Below are positions 7,841 to 15,265 of a DNA stretch of 64,000 bases, one piece after another (position 1 is the first letter of the stretch; each line of letters begins with the position of its first letter). The notes beneath the pieces were generated by a model. The model saw only the letters and a list, made by a program, of their open reading frames with translations, ran no database searches and was not told where the DNA came from. Made by a program: the position numbers and the translations under genes. Source of the DNA: Ensifer adhaerens (GTDB lineage: Bacteria; Pseudomonadota; Alphaproteobacteria; Rhizobiales; Rhizobiaceae); assembly GCF_013283195.1 (NCBI RefSeq), contig NZ_JABEKT010000001.1:656795-720794 (forward strand). The letters run 5' to 3'.

Positions 7841-9082
7841 ATGTTTCCATTGTCGCACATGATGAAGTCGTTCATTCGCAAGGGTCGCCTGACGGTGATC
7901 GACGCCGATGGCAAGAGGCACATTTTCTCCGGCGAGCCCGGACCTCACGTGACGATGCGGCTCACCGACAAGAAGCTCTATCGCAGCCTCGTCTTCAATG
8001 CGGAGCTGGCGGCCGGCGAGGCCTATATGGACGGCACCATGCGCTTCGAGGAAGGCTCGACGCTCAAGGATTTCCTGACGCTGTTTTCGATCAACCGGTT
8101 GTCGCTCGGCTCCTACCCGATCCAGAAGGTGCTGCGCGCGATCAAGATGCGCTTCCGCAAGCGCCAGCAGGCCAATCCCAAGGGCAAGGCACAGGAGAAC
8201 GTCGCCCATCACTATGACCTCGGTAACGACTTCTACAAGTTGTTCCTCGACGAGAACATGCTCTATTCCTGCGCCTATTTCCGCGAGCCGGACGAGAGCC
8301 TGGAAAAGGCCCAGCGCAACAAGCTGCGCCTGCTCGCTTCCAAGCTCTGCCTGGAGCCGGGCATGAAGGTGCTCGATATCGGTTCCGGCTGGGGCGATCT
8401 GGCCATGTACCTGGCCAAGCTCGAAAACGTCGAGGTGCTTGGCGTCACGCTTTCGAAGGAACAGCAGGCGCTGGCGACCCAAAGGGCAAAGGCCGCAGGG
8501 CTTGCCGACCGCGTTCGCTTCGAACTCAAGGACTACCGCGATGTTCAGGGGCCATTCGACCGTATTGTTTCCGTCGGCATGTTCGAGCATGTCGGCGTGC
8601 ATCACTACGACGAGTTCTTCAAGAAACTCAATGCCTTGATGCCGGATGACGGCGTGGCCGTGCTGCATTCGATCGGTCACATGAGCCCGCCGGGCATGGC
8701 GAGCGCGTGGCTGCGCAAGTACATCTTCCCCGGCGCCTATTCGCCGGCACTTTCCGAGGTCTTCGACGTTGTCGAGCGCAACAGCCTCTGGGTCTCCGAT
8801 CTCGAATTCCTGCGGGTGCATTACGCCACCACGCTGGCGCATTGGGGCGCGCGGTTCGAAGCCAACCGCGACAAGGTGATCGCGATGTATGACGAGCGCT
8901 TTGCCCGCATGTGGGAGTTCTATCTGATCAGCGCCGAGATGATGTTTCGCACCGGAAGCCAACTCGTCTTCCACATGCAGCTGTCGCGGTCGCGCGACGC
9001 GGCGCCGATCGTGCGCGATTACATCACCGACCGCCAGCGCGACTTCATAGAACGCGAGCAGGCGCTCGACCTCAACATCTGA
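7841..9082 (+). CDS. cfa: Cyclopropane-fatty-acyl-phospholipid synthase
   Basis: The 413-residue enzyme transfers a methylene group from SAM to the double bond of unsaturated phospholipid acyl chains, typically in stationary phase or under acid stress. It has 'ENVAHHYDLGNDFYKLFLD', the SAM-binding 'VLDIGSGWGDLAMYL', and 'SVGMFEHVGVHHYDEFF', all characteristic of CfaS. The start at 7841 is chosen for its GAGAGGG ribosome site rather than the ATG at 7802. It is convergent with the next gene, with only 16 bases between stop codons. Rhizobia often carry two cfa genes; which copy this is cannot be told. Confidence 0.93.
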   Translation: MFPLSHMMKSFIRKGRLTVIDADGKRHIFSGEPGPHVTMRLTDKKLYRSLVFNAELAAGEAYMDGTMRFEEGSTLKDFLTLFSINRLSLGSYPIQKVLRAIKMRFRKRQQANPKGKAQENVAHHYDLGNDFYKLFLDENMLYSCAYFREPDESLEKAQRNKLRLLASKLCLEPGMKVLDIGSGWGDLAMYLAKLENVEVLGVTLSKEQQALATQRAKAAGLADRVRFELKDYRDVQGPFDRIVSVGMFEHVGVHHYDEFFKKLNALMPDDGVAVLHSIGHMSPPGMASAWLRKYIFPGAYSPALSEVFDVVERNSLWVSDLEFLRVHYATTLAHWGARFEANRDKVIAMYDERFARMWEFYLISAEMMFRTGSQLVFHMQLSRSRDAAPIVRDYITDRQRDFIEREQALDLNI

Positions 9083-9100
9083 CCGGCTTTTCTGCCGGTC
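9081..9100. terminator. Short hairpin shared by two convergent genes
   Basis: A perfect 7-bp stem GACCGGC/GCCGGTC with loop TTTTCT spans the space between the cfa stop and the stop of the gene on the other strand. It has no T-tract on either side, so its efficiency is uncertain. Confidence 0.45.
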
Positions 9101-9908
9101 AGTCTCCGTTCCAGCGCAGTCGCTTGTAGTCGAAGCCGAATTCGAGGGTCGGCTTGACGATCGAGAAGAACGGCGAGAGGTCGAAGTCGCGCGGCGTGTA
9201 GAGCGAGTAATGGCGGATATGCAGGATTTCTTCGCGTGAATAGGTGGAGGTTGCCGATGCCCGCCCTGGTGCGCGCGTAACCTCCGGCAAGATCGGGTAT
9301 CGTATCTGCTCGAAGGCTTCGGCAATCAGCGTCGAGCAGATCGCCCGCGTCGGATCGCCGGAGCCGAGCGCCAGCAGGCGTCGTCGCCAGCGCACCGGCA
9401 CCGGCGGTGCCGGCATGAAATAGCGCAGCATGTCGAGAATGTTCTTCAGGTCGTACTTCATGCCGAGCCGGGAGATCATGAAGCCGACCAGCGCGGACCG
9501 GTCGTCGGGCGTCAGCGCCACCGGTCGGCAGATGCGGGTGTTGAACGACGCATATTTCTTCAATGGCACGGCGACACAGCCTTCCCCGATGTTCACTTCG
9601 ATCAGCTGTGGCCTTTCGATGATCGGCAGGGTTGCCTGGTCCAGCGTCAACGGCATCTGGTCGCCGGCAAAAAACGCCGCGTGCGACCAGGTCGACTGGG
9701 TCAGATACTTGATCGCAGCGGAAACCTTCTGGTTGCCCTCGATCAGCAGGACGTCGCCGGGGCGCAGCGTGCGTGCCAGCGTTTCCTGGTCGGATGGCGT
9801 GTAGGGTTCATAGCCAAGCGTCTGCGTCTGCAGCCTGGCGGCCATGCGGGTGCCAAGCCGGTCCAGAAACGTATCCTTGCTTTCGGAAAGCGGGTAGATG
9901 GTCTTCAT
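9099..9908 (-). CDS. YiiX/YebB-like NlpC/P60-type (permuted papain-like) cysteine hydrolase
   Basis: A 269-residue protein of the circularly permuted papain-fold group. The pattern 'RPGDVLLIEGNQKVSAAIKY' followed by 'TWSHAAFFAG' supplies the likely catalytic His, and 'RAICSTLIAEAF' the likely catalytic Cys, in the permuted order. Such proteins cleave amide or ester bonds in peptidoglycan or lipids, but no substrate is known. There is no signal peptide, suggesting a cytoplasmic or membrane-associated location. Start ATG at 9908, with GGAG 11 bases upstream. It is divergent from mbfA; their start codons are about 165 bp apart. Confidence 0.72.
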   Translation of the reverse strand: MKTIYPLSESKDTFLDRLGTRMAARLQTQTLGYEPYTPSDQETLARTLRPGDVLLIEGNQKVSAAIKYLTQSTWSHAAFFAGDQMPLTLDQATLPIIERPQLIEVNIGEGCVAVPLKKYASFNTRICRPVALTPDDRSALVGFMISRLGMKYDLKNILDMLRYFMPAPPVPVRWRRRLLALGSGDPTRAICSTLIAEAFEQIRYPILPEVTRAPGRASATSTYSREEILHIRHYSLYTPRDFDLSPFFSIVKPTLEFGFDYKRLRWNGD

Positions 9909-10014
9909 GGAGGCGATTGCTCCAGCGACGGGAGAGGGATTCGCATGCACGTATATGGTGGCCGAGCCGCGACACTCTGTCGAGTGATTGTCGCGTGATT
10001 GCATGGCTTTGGCC

Positions 10015-10043
10015 TTGACGCACATTCTCGGGGTTTCTATTTT
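10015..10043 (+). promoter_or_regulatory. mbfA promoter (-35 TTGACG, -10 TATTTT)
   Basis: TTGACG at 10015-10020 is followed by a 17-bp spacer and TATTTT at 10038-10043. The -10 element overlaps the first three bases of the Irr box. Confidence 0.65.
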
Positions 10044-10057
10044 AGAATAATTCTAAA
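10041..10057. promoter_or_regulatory. Irr box (iron control element) of mbfA
   Basis: TTTAGAATAATTCTAAA is a perfect 17-bp palindrome around a central A and matches the rhizobial iron control element TTTAGAANNNTTCTAAA exactly. It covers the -10 box and likely transcription start of mbfA, where bound Irr would block transcription. This fits the known repression of mbfA by Irr under iron limitation in related bacteria. Confidence 0.9.
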
Positions 10058-10072
10058 GAAGGTTTTTCGTCG

Positions 10073-11056
10073 ATGTTCTCCCGTCTCTTCTCCCGCTCCA
10101 AACGTCCGTTTCTCTCCCTCAACGAACAGGAAATCCTGGCGCTGGCGATTTCCTCCGAGGAGGATGATGGCCGCATCTATCTCGCCTACGCCGATGCGCT
10201 CAGAGAAAAATATCCGCACTCGGCAAAAGTGTTCGAGGAGATGGCCGAGGAAGAGAGCCATCATCGGCAATGGCTGATCGACATGCATGTGCAGCGTTTC
10301 GGCAACCGCATCCCGCTTATCCGCCGCGAGCATGTTCGCGACTTTCCCGATCGCAAGCCCGACTGGCTGATCGGAGAAATGCCGATCGAAAAGGCGCGCG
10401 CGGAAGCCGAGGCAATGGAGGAGACGGCGCACCGTTTCTATGTCGAAGCGGCAGCGCGCACCCAGGATGCGGCGACACGCAAGCTGCTGGGCGATCTCGC
10501 CATCGCGGAAAAATCGCATGAATCGCTTGCCCGAAGGCTGGGCGAAAAGCACACGCCGAACGATGTGCGCGAGGAGGAGGATCAGACCGCCCGCCGGCAG
10601 TTCATCCTGACTTACGTTCAGCCGGGGCTGGCGGGGCTGATGGACGGCTCGGTATCGACGCTGGCGCCGATCTTCGCGGCGGCTTTTGCCACTCAGGATA
10701 CCTGGCAGACCTTTCTCGTCGGCCTGTCCGCCTCCGTCGGTGCGGGGATTTCCATGGGCTTCACTGAAGCGGCCCATGACGATGGCAAGCTCTCCGGACG
10801 CGGTTCGCCGATCAAGCGCGGCCTTGCTTCGGGCATCATGACGGCGCTCGGTGGTCTCGGGCACGCGCTGCCCTACCTCATTCCGCATTTCTGGACGGCG
10901 ACCATCACGGCGGCAGTCGTTGTCTTCTTCGAGCTTTGGGCGATCGCGTTCATTCAGAACCGCTATATGGAAACGCCGTTTCTGCGCGCCGCATTCCAGG
11001 TTGTGCTGGGCGGCGGGCTGGTGCTGGCCGCGGGCATCCTGATCGGCAATGCCTGA
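10073..11056 (+). CDS. mbfA: Membrane-bound ferritin A (erythrin-VIT fusion), iron exporter
   Basis: The 327-residue protein joins an N-terminal ferritin-like di-iron domain (about 15-165, with 'EEMAEEESHHRQWL' and 'LAIAEKSHESLARRLG' supplying Glu/His ligands) to a C-terminal vacuolar-iron-transporter-like membrane domain (about 180-327, 'GLMDGSVSTLAPIFAAAF', 'SMGFTEAAHDDGK'). MbfA exports iron and protects against iron overload and peroxide stress. The start at 10073 follows AAGAAGG. An Irr operator covers its promoter and a terminator follows the gene, so it is an independently iron-regulated unit. Confidence 0.95.
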   Translation: MFSRLFSRSKRPFLSLNEQEILALAISSEEDDGRIYLAYADALREKYPHSAKVFEEMAEEESHHRQWLIDMHVQRFGNRIPLIRREHVRDFPDRKPDWLIGEMPIEKARAEAEAMEETAHRFYVEAAARTQDAATRKLLGDLAIAEKSHESLARRLGEKHTPNDVREEEDQTARRQFILTYVQPGLAGLMDGSVSTLAPIFAAAFATQDTWQTFLVGLSASVGAGISMGFTEAAHDDGKLSGRGSPIKRGLASGIMTALGGLGHALPYLIPHFWTATITAAVVVFFELWAIAFIQNRYMETPFLRAAFQVVLGGGLVLAAGILIGNA

Positions 11057-11079
11057 TCAGGCGTACGCTTGAAACGAAG

Positions 11080-11104
11080 AAGGGCCGGTTCGACCGGCCC
11101 TTTC
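11080..11104. terminator. Terminator after mbfA
   Basis: Perfect 10-bp stem AAGGGCCGGT/ACCGGCCCTT with loop TCG and a TTTC tail. It lies 24 bases after the mbfA stop and 23 bases before the end of the convergent gene, so it may work in both directions. Confidence 0.8.
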
Positions 11105-11126
11105 ATGAAACTCTATTGCTGCGCTA

Positions 11127-11747
11127 TCAGTTGCCGACCGAGCCGACGACCAGTTCCGCTCCGTTGTCGATGGTCACCCAGCGACCGCTGTTGAACGAAG
11201 CCTGGCGCTTGAGATAGCGGTAGGGCGTCTGGGTCCAGAGCTTCACGCCGTTTTCGAGATTGTCGAGCACGAAGTCGCCCTGGGCGGTGCGCACCGTCAG
11301 AACCGCGTGGCCTTCGCCGTCGGGTTTGCGAACGACGGTGATCAGCAGCTCGCCTGCGGAAAAGCCCTTGCGCATCAGGCGCTTGCGCTTTTCGAGGACA
11401 AAGTCCTCGCAATCGCCGGCGTCTTGCGGGTAAGCCCAGACTTCATCCCTGCCGAAGAGCTCCTGATCGGTGACCGGTGTGATCTCCCGGTTCACCTGGG
11501 CGTTGACCTGACGGATCGTCGCCCAGCCGCGTTCGGTGACGCGCGGTGCCACGGTCGCCTTCGACTTGACGTTGCATTCGCCCTTGTGCTTCTGGCAGAA
11601 CTCGTAATGTCCGATCGGCTGCGACGTAACCGAGCCAGTCTGCATCCAAGGAGTGGATCCCGCCTGTGCGGGAATTGCCGTGTTCGCTGAAATGAAAAGT
11701 GCGCAAAACGCCGCGATACTTCCCTTAACTCCAGTCCAAGACGCCAT
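11127..11747 (-). CDS. Transglutaminase-like cysteine proteinase (BTLCP, peptidase C93 family)
   Basis: A 206-residue exported protein: the N-terminus carries a signal peptide ending in AIPAQA. The mature part has the BTLCP catalytic triad: Cys in 'DAGDCEDFV', His in 'EGHAVLTV' and Asp in 'FVLDNLENG'. Another motif is 'AYPQDAGDCEDFVLEKRKRL'. Family members such as LapG cleave periplasmic substrates, but this copy is shorter and stands alone with no LapD-like neighbour, so the substrate is unknown. Start at 11747 with AGGGGA six bases upstream. The 286-bp region upstream shows only AT-rich promoter-like sequence. Confidence 0.87.
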   Translation of the reverse strand: MASWTGVKGSIAAFCALFISANTAIPAQAGSTPWMQTGSVTSQPIGHYEFCQKHKGECNVKSKATVAPRVTERGWATIRQVNAQVNREITPVTDQELFGRDEVWAYPQDAGDCEDFVLEKRKRLMRKGFSAGELLITVVRKPDGEGHAVLTVRTAQGDFVLDNLENGVKLWTQTPYRYLKRQASFNSGRWVTIDNGAELVVGSVGN

Positions 11748-12033
11748 TCATGTCCCCTGCGTAACGCGGTATGCCGAACTCTCATGTTCGGACGTATTCG
11801 CGCAATCCTGAGTTGCGGGCAGCTTGTTCAGGTCTTCCGCCTCACGCTGCTCTAATCGTTAATAAAGAGTTAATAGCGTTGGGGTCGGAGAGTCAATCTA
11901 CTGATTCGGGCATTGGACTTTATGGTTAAAGTCGTTGCCGGAAAGCAGCGCAAAGCCCTGCACCGCAGGGGATCTGCAGCGCATGGAGCCGAAAATCGGG
12001 GGGAGAAGGGGTGTCGCGCGCCGTCCTTGCGGC

Positions 12034-12843
12034 TTAAACCGAAGGCAGCATGTTGCCGATTGCCTGCTTCATTTTAGCAATGTCTTCCTCGCGCGAAAGA
12101 CGATGGTCGCCGTCGCGGATCAGCGTCATGACGACGTCGTCTGCGGGCAGATGCTCCATCAGTTTCAGCGCGTGCGTGTGGGGGACGTCGGGGTCGCGCA
12201 TGCCCTGGAGGATGTGAACCGGGCAGCCGGTGGTGATCGTGCCGACGAGCACGCGGTTGTCGCGGCCATCCTCGATCAGGGCGCGTGTATAGATGTTGGG
12301 CTCGGGGCTGTATTCGGACCGTTCCTCGAAATAGCCGCGCTCTTCAAGCGAGCGCTGCTCTGTCTCGGTCAGGTTCGGTTCGATGAGGTCGGCGGTAAAG
12401 TCGGGGGCGGGGGCGATCAGCACCAGCCCGGCGACGCGCTCGCCCATGCCACGCAGGCGCAGTTCCTGGATCAGCCTGAGGGCGATCCAGCCGCCCATCG
12501 ACGAGCCGATCAGGATCAGGCGTTGCTTGGGCGCCGCGTGTTCGACCACGGCAAGGCTCTCTTCCAGCCAACGCGAGATCGTTCCGTCCTTAAAGGCGCC
12601 GCCGGAGGCGCCATGGCCGGAATAGTCGAAGCGGATGCAGTCGGTTGCGCGGTCTCTCGCCAGGTGTTCGACCGCGACGGCCTTCGTGCCCGTCATGTCG
12701 GAGCGGTAACCGCCGAGCCACACGAGAGCCGGCCTTTCGGAAGGCTTTTGCGCACGCAGAATCCGCATGGCGATGCGGCGACGGGCGGCATCCTTGCCAA
12801 CCTCGATGAAGGTCGTTTCGGTTTCGGCTGTCGTCGTTTGCAT
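12034..12843 (-). CDS. Alpha/beta hydrolase (ABHD10-like serine hydrolase)
   Basis: A 269-residue protein with nucleophile elbow GSSMGGW (the Ser between Ser and Met), a preceding 'FDYSGHGASGGAF' oxyanion-region motif, a late Asp in 'MRDPDVPHTH' and His in 'RDGDHRLSRE'. This pattern is typical of ABHD10-type acyl thioesterases and carboxylesterases. There is no signal peptide, so it is probably cytoplasmic. The start at 12843 (ATG) has GGAGAG seven bases upstream; the longer frame to 12858 would use TTG and is less likely. It is divergent from infC. Confidence 0.83.
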   Translation of the reverse strand: MQTTTAETETTFIEVGKDAARRRIAMRILRAQKPSERPALVWLGGYRSDMTGTKAVAVEHLARDRATDCIRFDYSGHGASGGAFKDGTISRWLEESLAVVEHAAPKQRLILIGSSMGGWIALRLIQELRLRGMGERVAGLVLIAPAPDFTADLIEPNLTETEQRSLEERGYFEERSEYSPEPNIYTRALIEDGRDNRVLVGTITTGCPVHILQGMRDPDVPHTHALKLMEHLPADDVVMTLIRDGDHRLSREEDIAKMKQAIGNMLPSV

Positions 12844-13061
12844 CGCAATTCTCTCCAAATGCCCGGATTGGCGGCGAATTTCTTTCTAAAACAGATTCGT
12901 CTTGGCTTCGACAGGTGGTGATTTTCCCTGCAAGCCATGCTATTGACTCTCGCGTCGCAATTCACACATTGCCGTCGGCGGCAGATTGAAGCATTTCGGC
13001 CAAGGCCGCGCCGACTATTAATTGAACCGCATTTCGGAAACAGCTCGAGGAGAGTACGACC

Positions 13062-13598
13062 ATTCGCAGACCGTTCAAAACGGACGCCCCCGTCAAGGAG
13101 GGACCGCGCTCAAACAAGGAAATCCGGGTACCCCGGGTTCAGCTTATCGATGCCGAAGGCCAGAATATCGGTGCCGTCCCGATCGACCAGGCGCTCCGCA
13201 TGGCGGAAGAGGCCGGTCTTGATCTGGTTGAGATCGCACCGAACTCCGAACCGCCGGTGTGCAAGATCCTCGATCTCGGCAAGCTGAAATACGCCAACCA
13301 GAAGAAGGCGGCCGAAGCGCGCAAGAAGCAGAAGATCGTCGAGATCAAAGAGATCAAGATGCGTCCCAACATCGACACGCATGACTATGAAGTGAAGATG
13401 CGGGCGATGAATCGTTTCTTCGAAGAAGGCGACAAGGTCAAGGTGACCCTGAAGTTCCGCGGTCGCGAAATGGCGCACCAGGAACTCGGCATGAAGCTCC
13501 TGCTTCAGGTCAAGGACGACACCCAGACGATTGCCAAGGTCGAAGCCGAGCCGAAGCTCGAAGGCCGCCAGATGATGATGGTCCTCGCTCCGCGTTGA
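13062..13598 (+). CDS. infC: Translation initiation factor IF-3, with ATT start codon
   Basis: The 178-residue factor binds the 30S subunit and checks initiator tRNA and start-codon pairing. The reading frame can be followed upstream of the first in-frame ATG (13200) through '[19 protein letters not shown]' and '[19 protein letters not shown]', the conserved IF-3 N-terminal domain, so the true start must lie upstream. The only suitable codon is ATT at 13062, with GAGGAGAG at proper spacing. Rare AUU starts are a hallmark of infC and permit autoregulation, since IF-3 rejects non-standard starts. Unusually, rpmI and rplT do not follow directly. A terminator lies downstream. Confidence 0.95.
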   Translation: MRRPFKTDAPVKEGPRSNKEIRVPRVQLIDAEGQNIGAVPIDQALRMAEEAGLDLVEIAPNSEPPVCKILDLGKLKYANQKKAAEARKKQKIVEIKEIKMRPNIDTHDYEVKMRAMNRFFEEGDKVKVTLKFRGREMAHQELGMKLLLQVKDDTQTIAKVEAEPKLEGRQMMMVLAPR

Positions 13599-13642
13599 CC
13601 GCCGCTGTCGGACGGATCGTCCGTGCACCGTATCAGGTAGGA

Positions 13643-13665
13643 AGCCGCCCTTGGGGCGGCTTTTT
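13643..13665 (+). terminator. Terminator after infC
   Basis: AGCCGCCC, TTG loop, GGGCGGCT and then a T-tract form a classic intrinsic terminator, so infC is transcribed separately from rpmI-rplT. Confidence 0.85.
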
Positions 13666-13724
13666 GCGTTTGAGCGCATCCCGATGTCCCAAACGATCTC
13701 CAGTGGCGTCATTCTCTTCGCCTC

Positions 13725-13765
13725 GCTGACAGAATGCTGACAACCGGCCTCAGCGAGCTGTCAGC
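13725..13765 (+). promoter_or_regulatory. GCTGACA direct repeats with 11-bp period, candidate response-regulator site
   Basis: GCTGACA occurs at 13725-13731 and again at 13736-13742, exactly 11 bp apart, with an inverted copy TGTCAGC at 13759-13765. Tandem heptamers with 11-bp period are typical OmpR/PhoB-family sites. It lies about 50-90 bp upstream of the first Asp-rich protein gene, near a response-regulator gene of that family. Confidence 0.5.
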
Positions 13766-13814
13766 GGCGGCATGGCAATCTGGCGTCATCGAATTCAGGA
13801 GAAGGACGAAAATC

Positions 13815-14399
13815 ATGTACGTCACGCTTCGAAAAGCTTTGCTTGTGTCCACCATGGGCGTTTGCGGCCTCGTCTCGGCGCCTGTCGGGTTCTCGCTGGT
13901 GGCCACCGGTCCGGCGCATCCATTTGCCATGTCCGCACTTGCCAGCGGCGACGACGACAACAGCGGTCGTGGCGGCAGTGATGATCGTGGCGGCGACGAC
14001 CGCAGCAGCGAAGATCGCAGCCACGACGATCGGGACGATCACGGCGGCAACAGCGGCCGCGGCAGCGATCATGATGACAACGACAACGACAACGATGATG
14101 ACAACGATCATCGCGGTCGCCACGGCCATGACAATGCCAATGACGATGATGCGGACGATGATCGCGACAATGACCGCAATGACCGTGACGAAGTCACACT
14201 CAGCGTTTCCGAGGACAGCCTGCGCGGACTGCGCGACGGCTCATTGGTTGCAGTCGACAATCTCGGCCGTGCGCTTGAGGTGGAAGTCGAGTTCGAACAC
14301 GGTCAGCGCGTGGTGACGGTCAAGCCGCATGGTGGCGATGCCCGCCGCAATCCGGGTCCCATTACCAGCGTTTCGATCGTGCCGGCTTCGGCTCGCTGA
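13815..14399 (+). CDS. Secreted Asp/Asn/Gly/His-rich low-complexity protein
   Basis: A 194-residue protein of unknown function. The start at 13815 follows AGGAGAAGGA. Residues 1-43 look like a signal peptide ending in AMSALA. Residues about 44-130 are almost entirely Asp, Gly, Ser, Asn, Arg and His, encoded by GAY/AAY-rich trinucleotide repeats; this strongly acidic tract could bind divalent cations. Residues about 130-194 form a compact, non-repetitive tail ('EVTLSVSEDSLRGLRDGSLV', later 'HGQRVVTVKPHGG'). The tract resembles that of the next gene's product (both contain DDDNSG-type runs), so the two are probably related or act together. Candidate OmpR-type repeats lie upstream. Confidence 0.72.
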   Translation: MYVTLRKALLVSTMGVCGLVSAPVGFSLVATGPAHPFAMSALASGDDDNSGRGGSDDRGGDDRSSEDRSHDDRDDHGGNSGRGSDHDDNDNDNDDDNDHRGRHGHDNANDDDADDDRDNDRNDRDEVTLSVSEDSLRGLRDGSLVAVDNLGRALEVEVEFEHGQRVVTVKPHGGDARRNPGPITSVSIVPASAR

Positions 14400-14496
14400 T
14401 CTGAACAACGAATGTCCGGTGCATCCGCCCCCGTAGTGCACCGGAATGATGGGCTCCTTCCGCTTAACGCCCGCCCAGCGGATTGGCCCAAGGAAC

Positions 14497-14543
14497 GCAT
14501 GACCCCCTGCGCCGGAACCGACGCAGGGGGTCATGCGCTTTTC
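14497..14543 (+). terminator. Very strong hairpin terminator between the two Asp-rich protein genes
   Basis: A perfect 15-bp inverted repeat (arms 14497-14511 and 14522-14536, GCATGACCCCCTGCG) with a 10-base loop is followed by GCTTTTCC. It separates the first Asp-rich gene from the downstream PepSY/two-component operon. Confidence 0.75.
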
Positions 14544-14560
14544 CATGTCTTGCCCACGCA

Positions 14561-14607
14561 TCTGGCCTCTTGCGCTCGGCAGCGCAGGGGATCAGTCTGA
14601 GGCCAGA
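14561..14607. repeat. Nested inverted repeat in the leader of the PepSY/two-component operon
   Basis: TCTGGCCTC (14561-14569) pairs with GAGGCCAGA (14599-14607), and inside it TGCGCT pairs with AGCGCA around a CGGC loop. With the terminator just upstream, this structure fills the middle of the 331-bp gap 14400-14730. It may be part of the leader RNA or a protein-binding site; no function is known. Confidence 0.5.
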
Positions 14608-14730
14608 CGAGCGAGGGGATTTTACAAGCGCATTGGGGGAATGCGCCTTCGGAATGCGGGCCGCCGGACGATGTCGCGAAGGACGCGGCGTTTTTCGCAA
14701 AGGTTTGAAAATGTGGAACTGGACGAAACC

Positions 14731-15258
14731 ATGCCGATGACGCGACGAAATCTGATTGCGATGGCCTGCTGCTCGTTGCTGCTGTCGCTTGCGCCGCAGG
14801 TGGCAGGCATTTCCGCCTTTGCCAAGGACGGTCGCGATGATGACGACAGCAGCGGCAGCGGCAGCAGTGGCAGCAGCGGCGGTAGCGGGTCGAGCGGGTC
14901 CAGCGGCCACGGCGGCGATGATTCCGACGACGACCGCAGCGGTCGCGGCGGCGGCGATGACGACGACAACAGCGGGCCTGGCGGCGGTCACGATGACGAT
15001 GACGATGACGACAACTCCGGCCGCGGCCGGCGCAGCGATCAGGAACGGGCTCGCGACGGCGTCGAGAAGGGGCGCATCCTGGCGTTGAAAGATGTGCTGC
15101 GGCTCGTCGACGAGGACAAATACGGCGCAGTCATCGCTGTGGATCTGAGAAACAATGGCGAAGTCTACCGGCTGCGCACGCGCGACCGGCAGGGCACCAT
15201 CCGAAATCTGCGTATCAATGCGCGCACGGGAAAATTCATGAACATATTCGGATTCTGA
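14731..15258 (+). CDS. Secreted Asp/Ser/Gly-rich protein with C-terminal PepSY domain
   Basis: The 175-residue protein has a signal peptide (residues 1-31, ending ISAFA), a Asp/Ser/Gly-rich tract (about 32-105) and a PepSY-type domain (about 112-175) running from 'GRILALKDVLRLVDEDKYGA' to 'YRLRTRDRQGTIRNLRINAR'. PepSY domains often occur in periplasmic inhibitors or modulators encoded next to two-component systems. It lies seven bases upstream of the response-regulator gene and is surely co-transcribed with it. By analogy (inference) it may bind a metal or polycation through the acidic tract and modulate the sensor kinase. The start at 14731 has only a weak ribosome site; ATG 14737 is possible. 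Confidence 0.82.
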   Translation: MPMTRRNLIAMACCSLLLSLAPQVAGISAFAKDGRDDDDSSGSGSSGSSGGSGSSGSSGHGGDDSDDDRSGRGGGDDDDNSGPGGGHDDDDDDDNSGRGRRSDQERARDGVEKGRILALKDVLRLVDEDKYGAVIAVDLRNNGEVYRLRTRDRQGTIRNLRINARTGKFMNIFGF

Positions 15259-15265
15259 GGACAGA

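Noticed and set aside
7769-9325. 518-codon minus-strand frame across cfa
   Set aside because: It is antisense to a clearly conserved synthase and has no ribosome site or recognisable domains.
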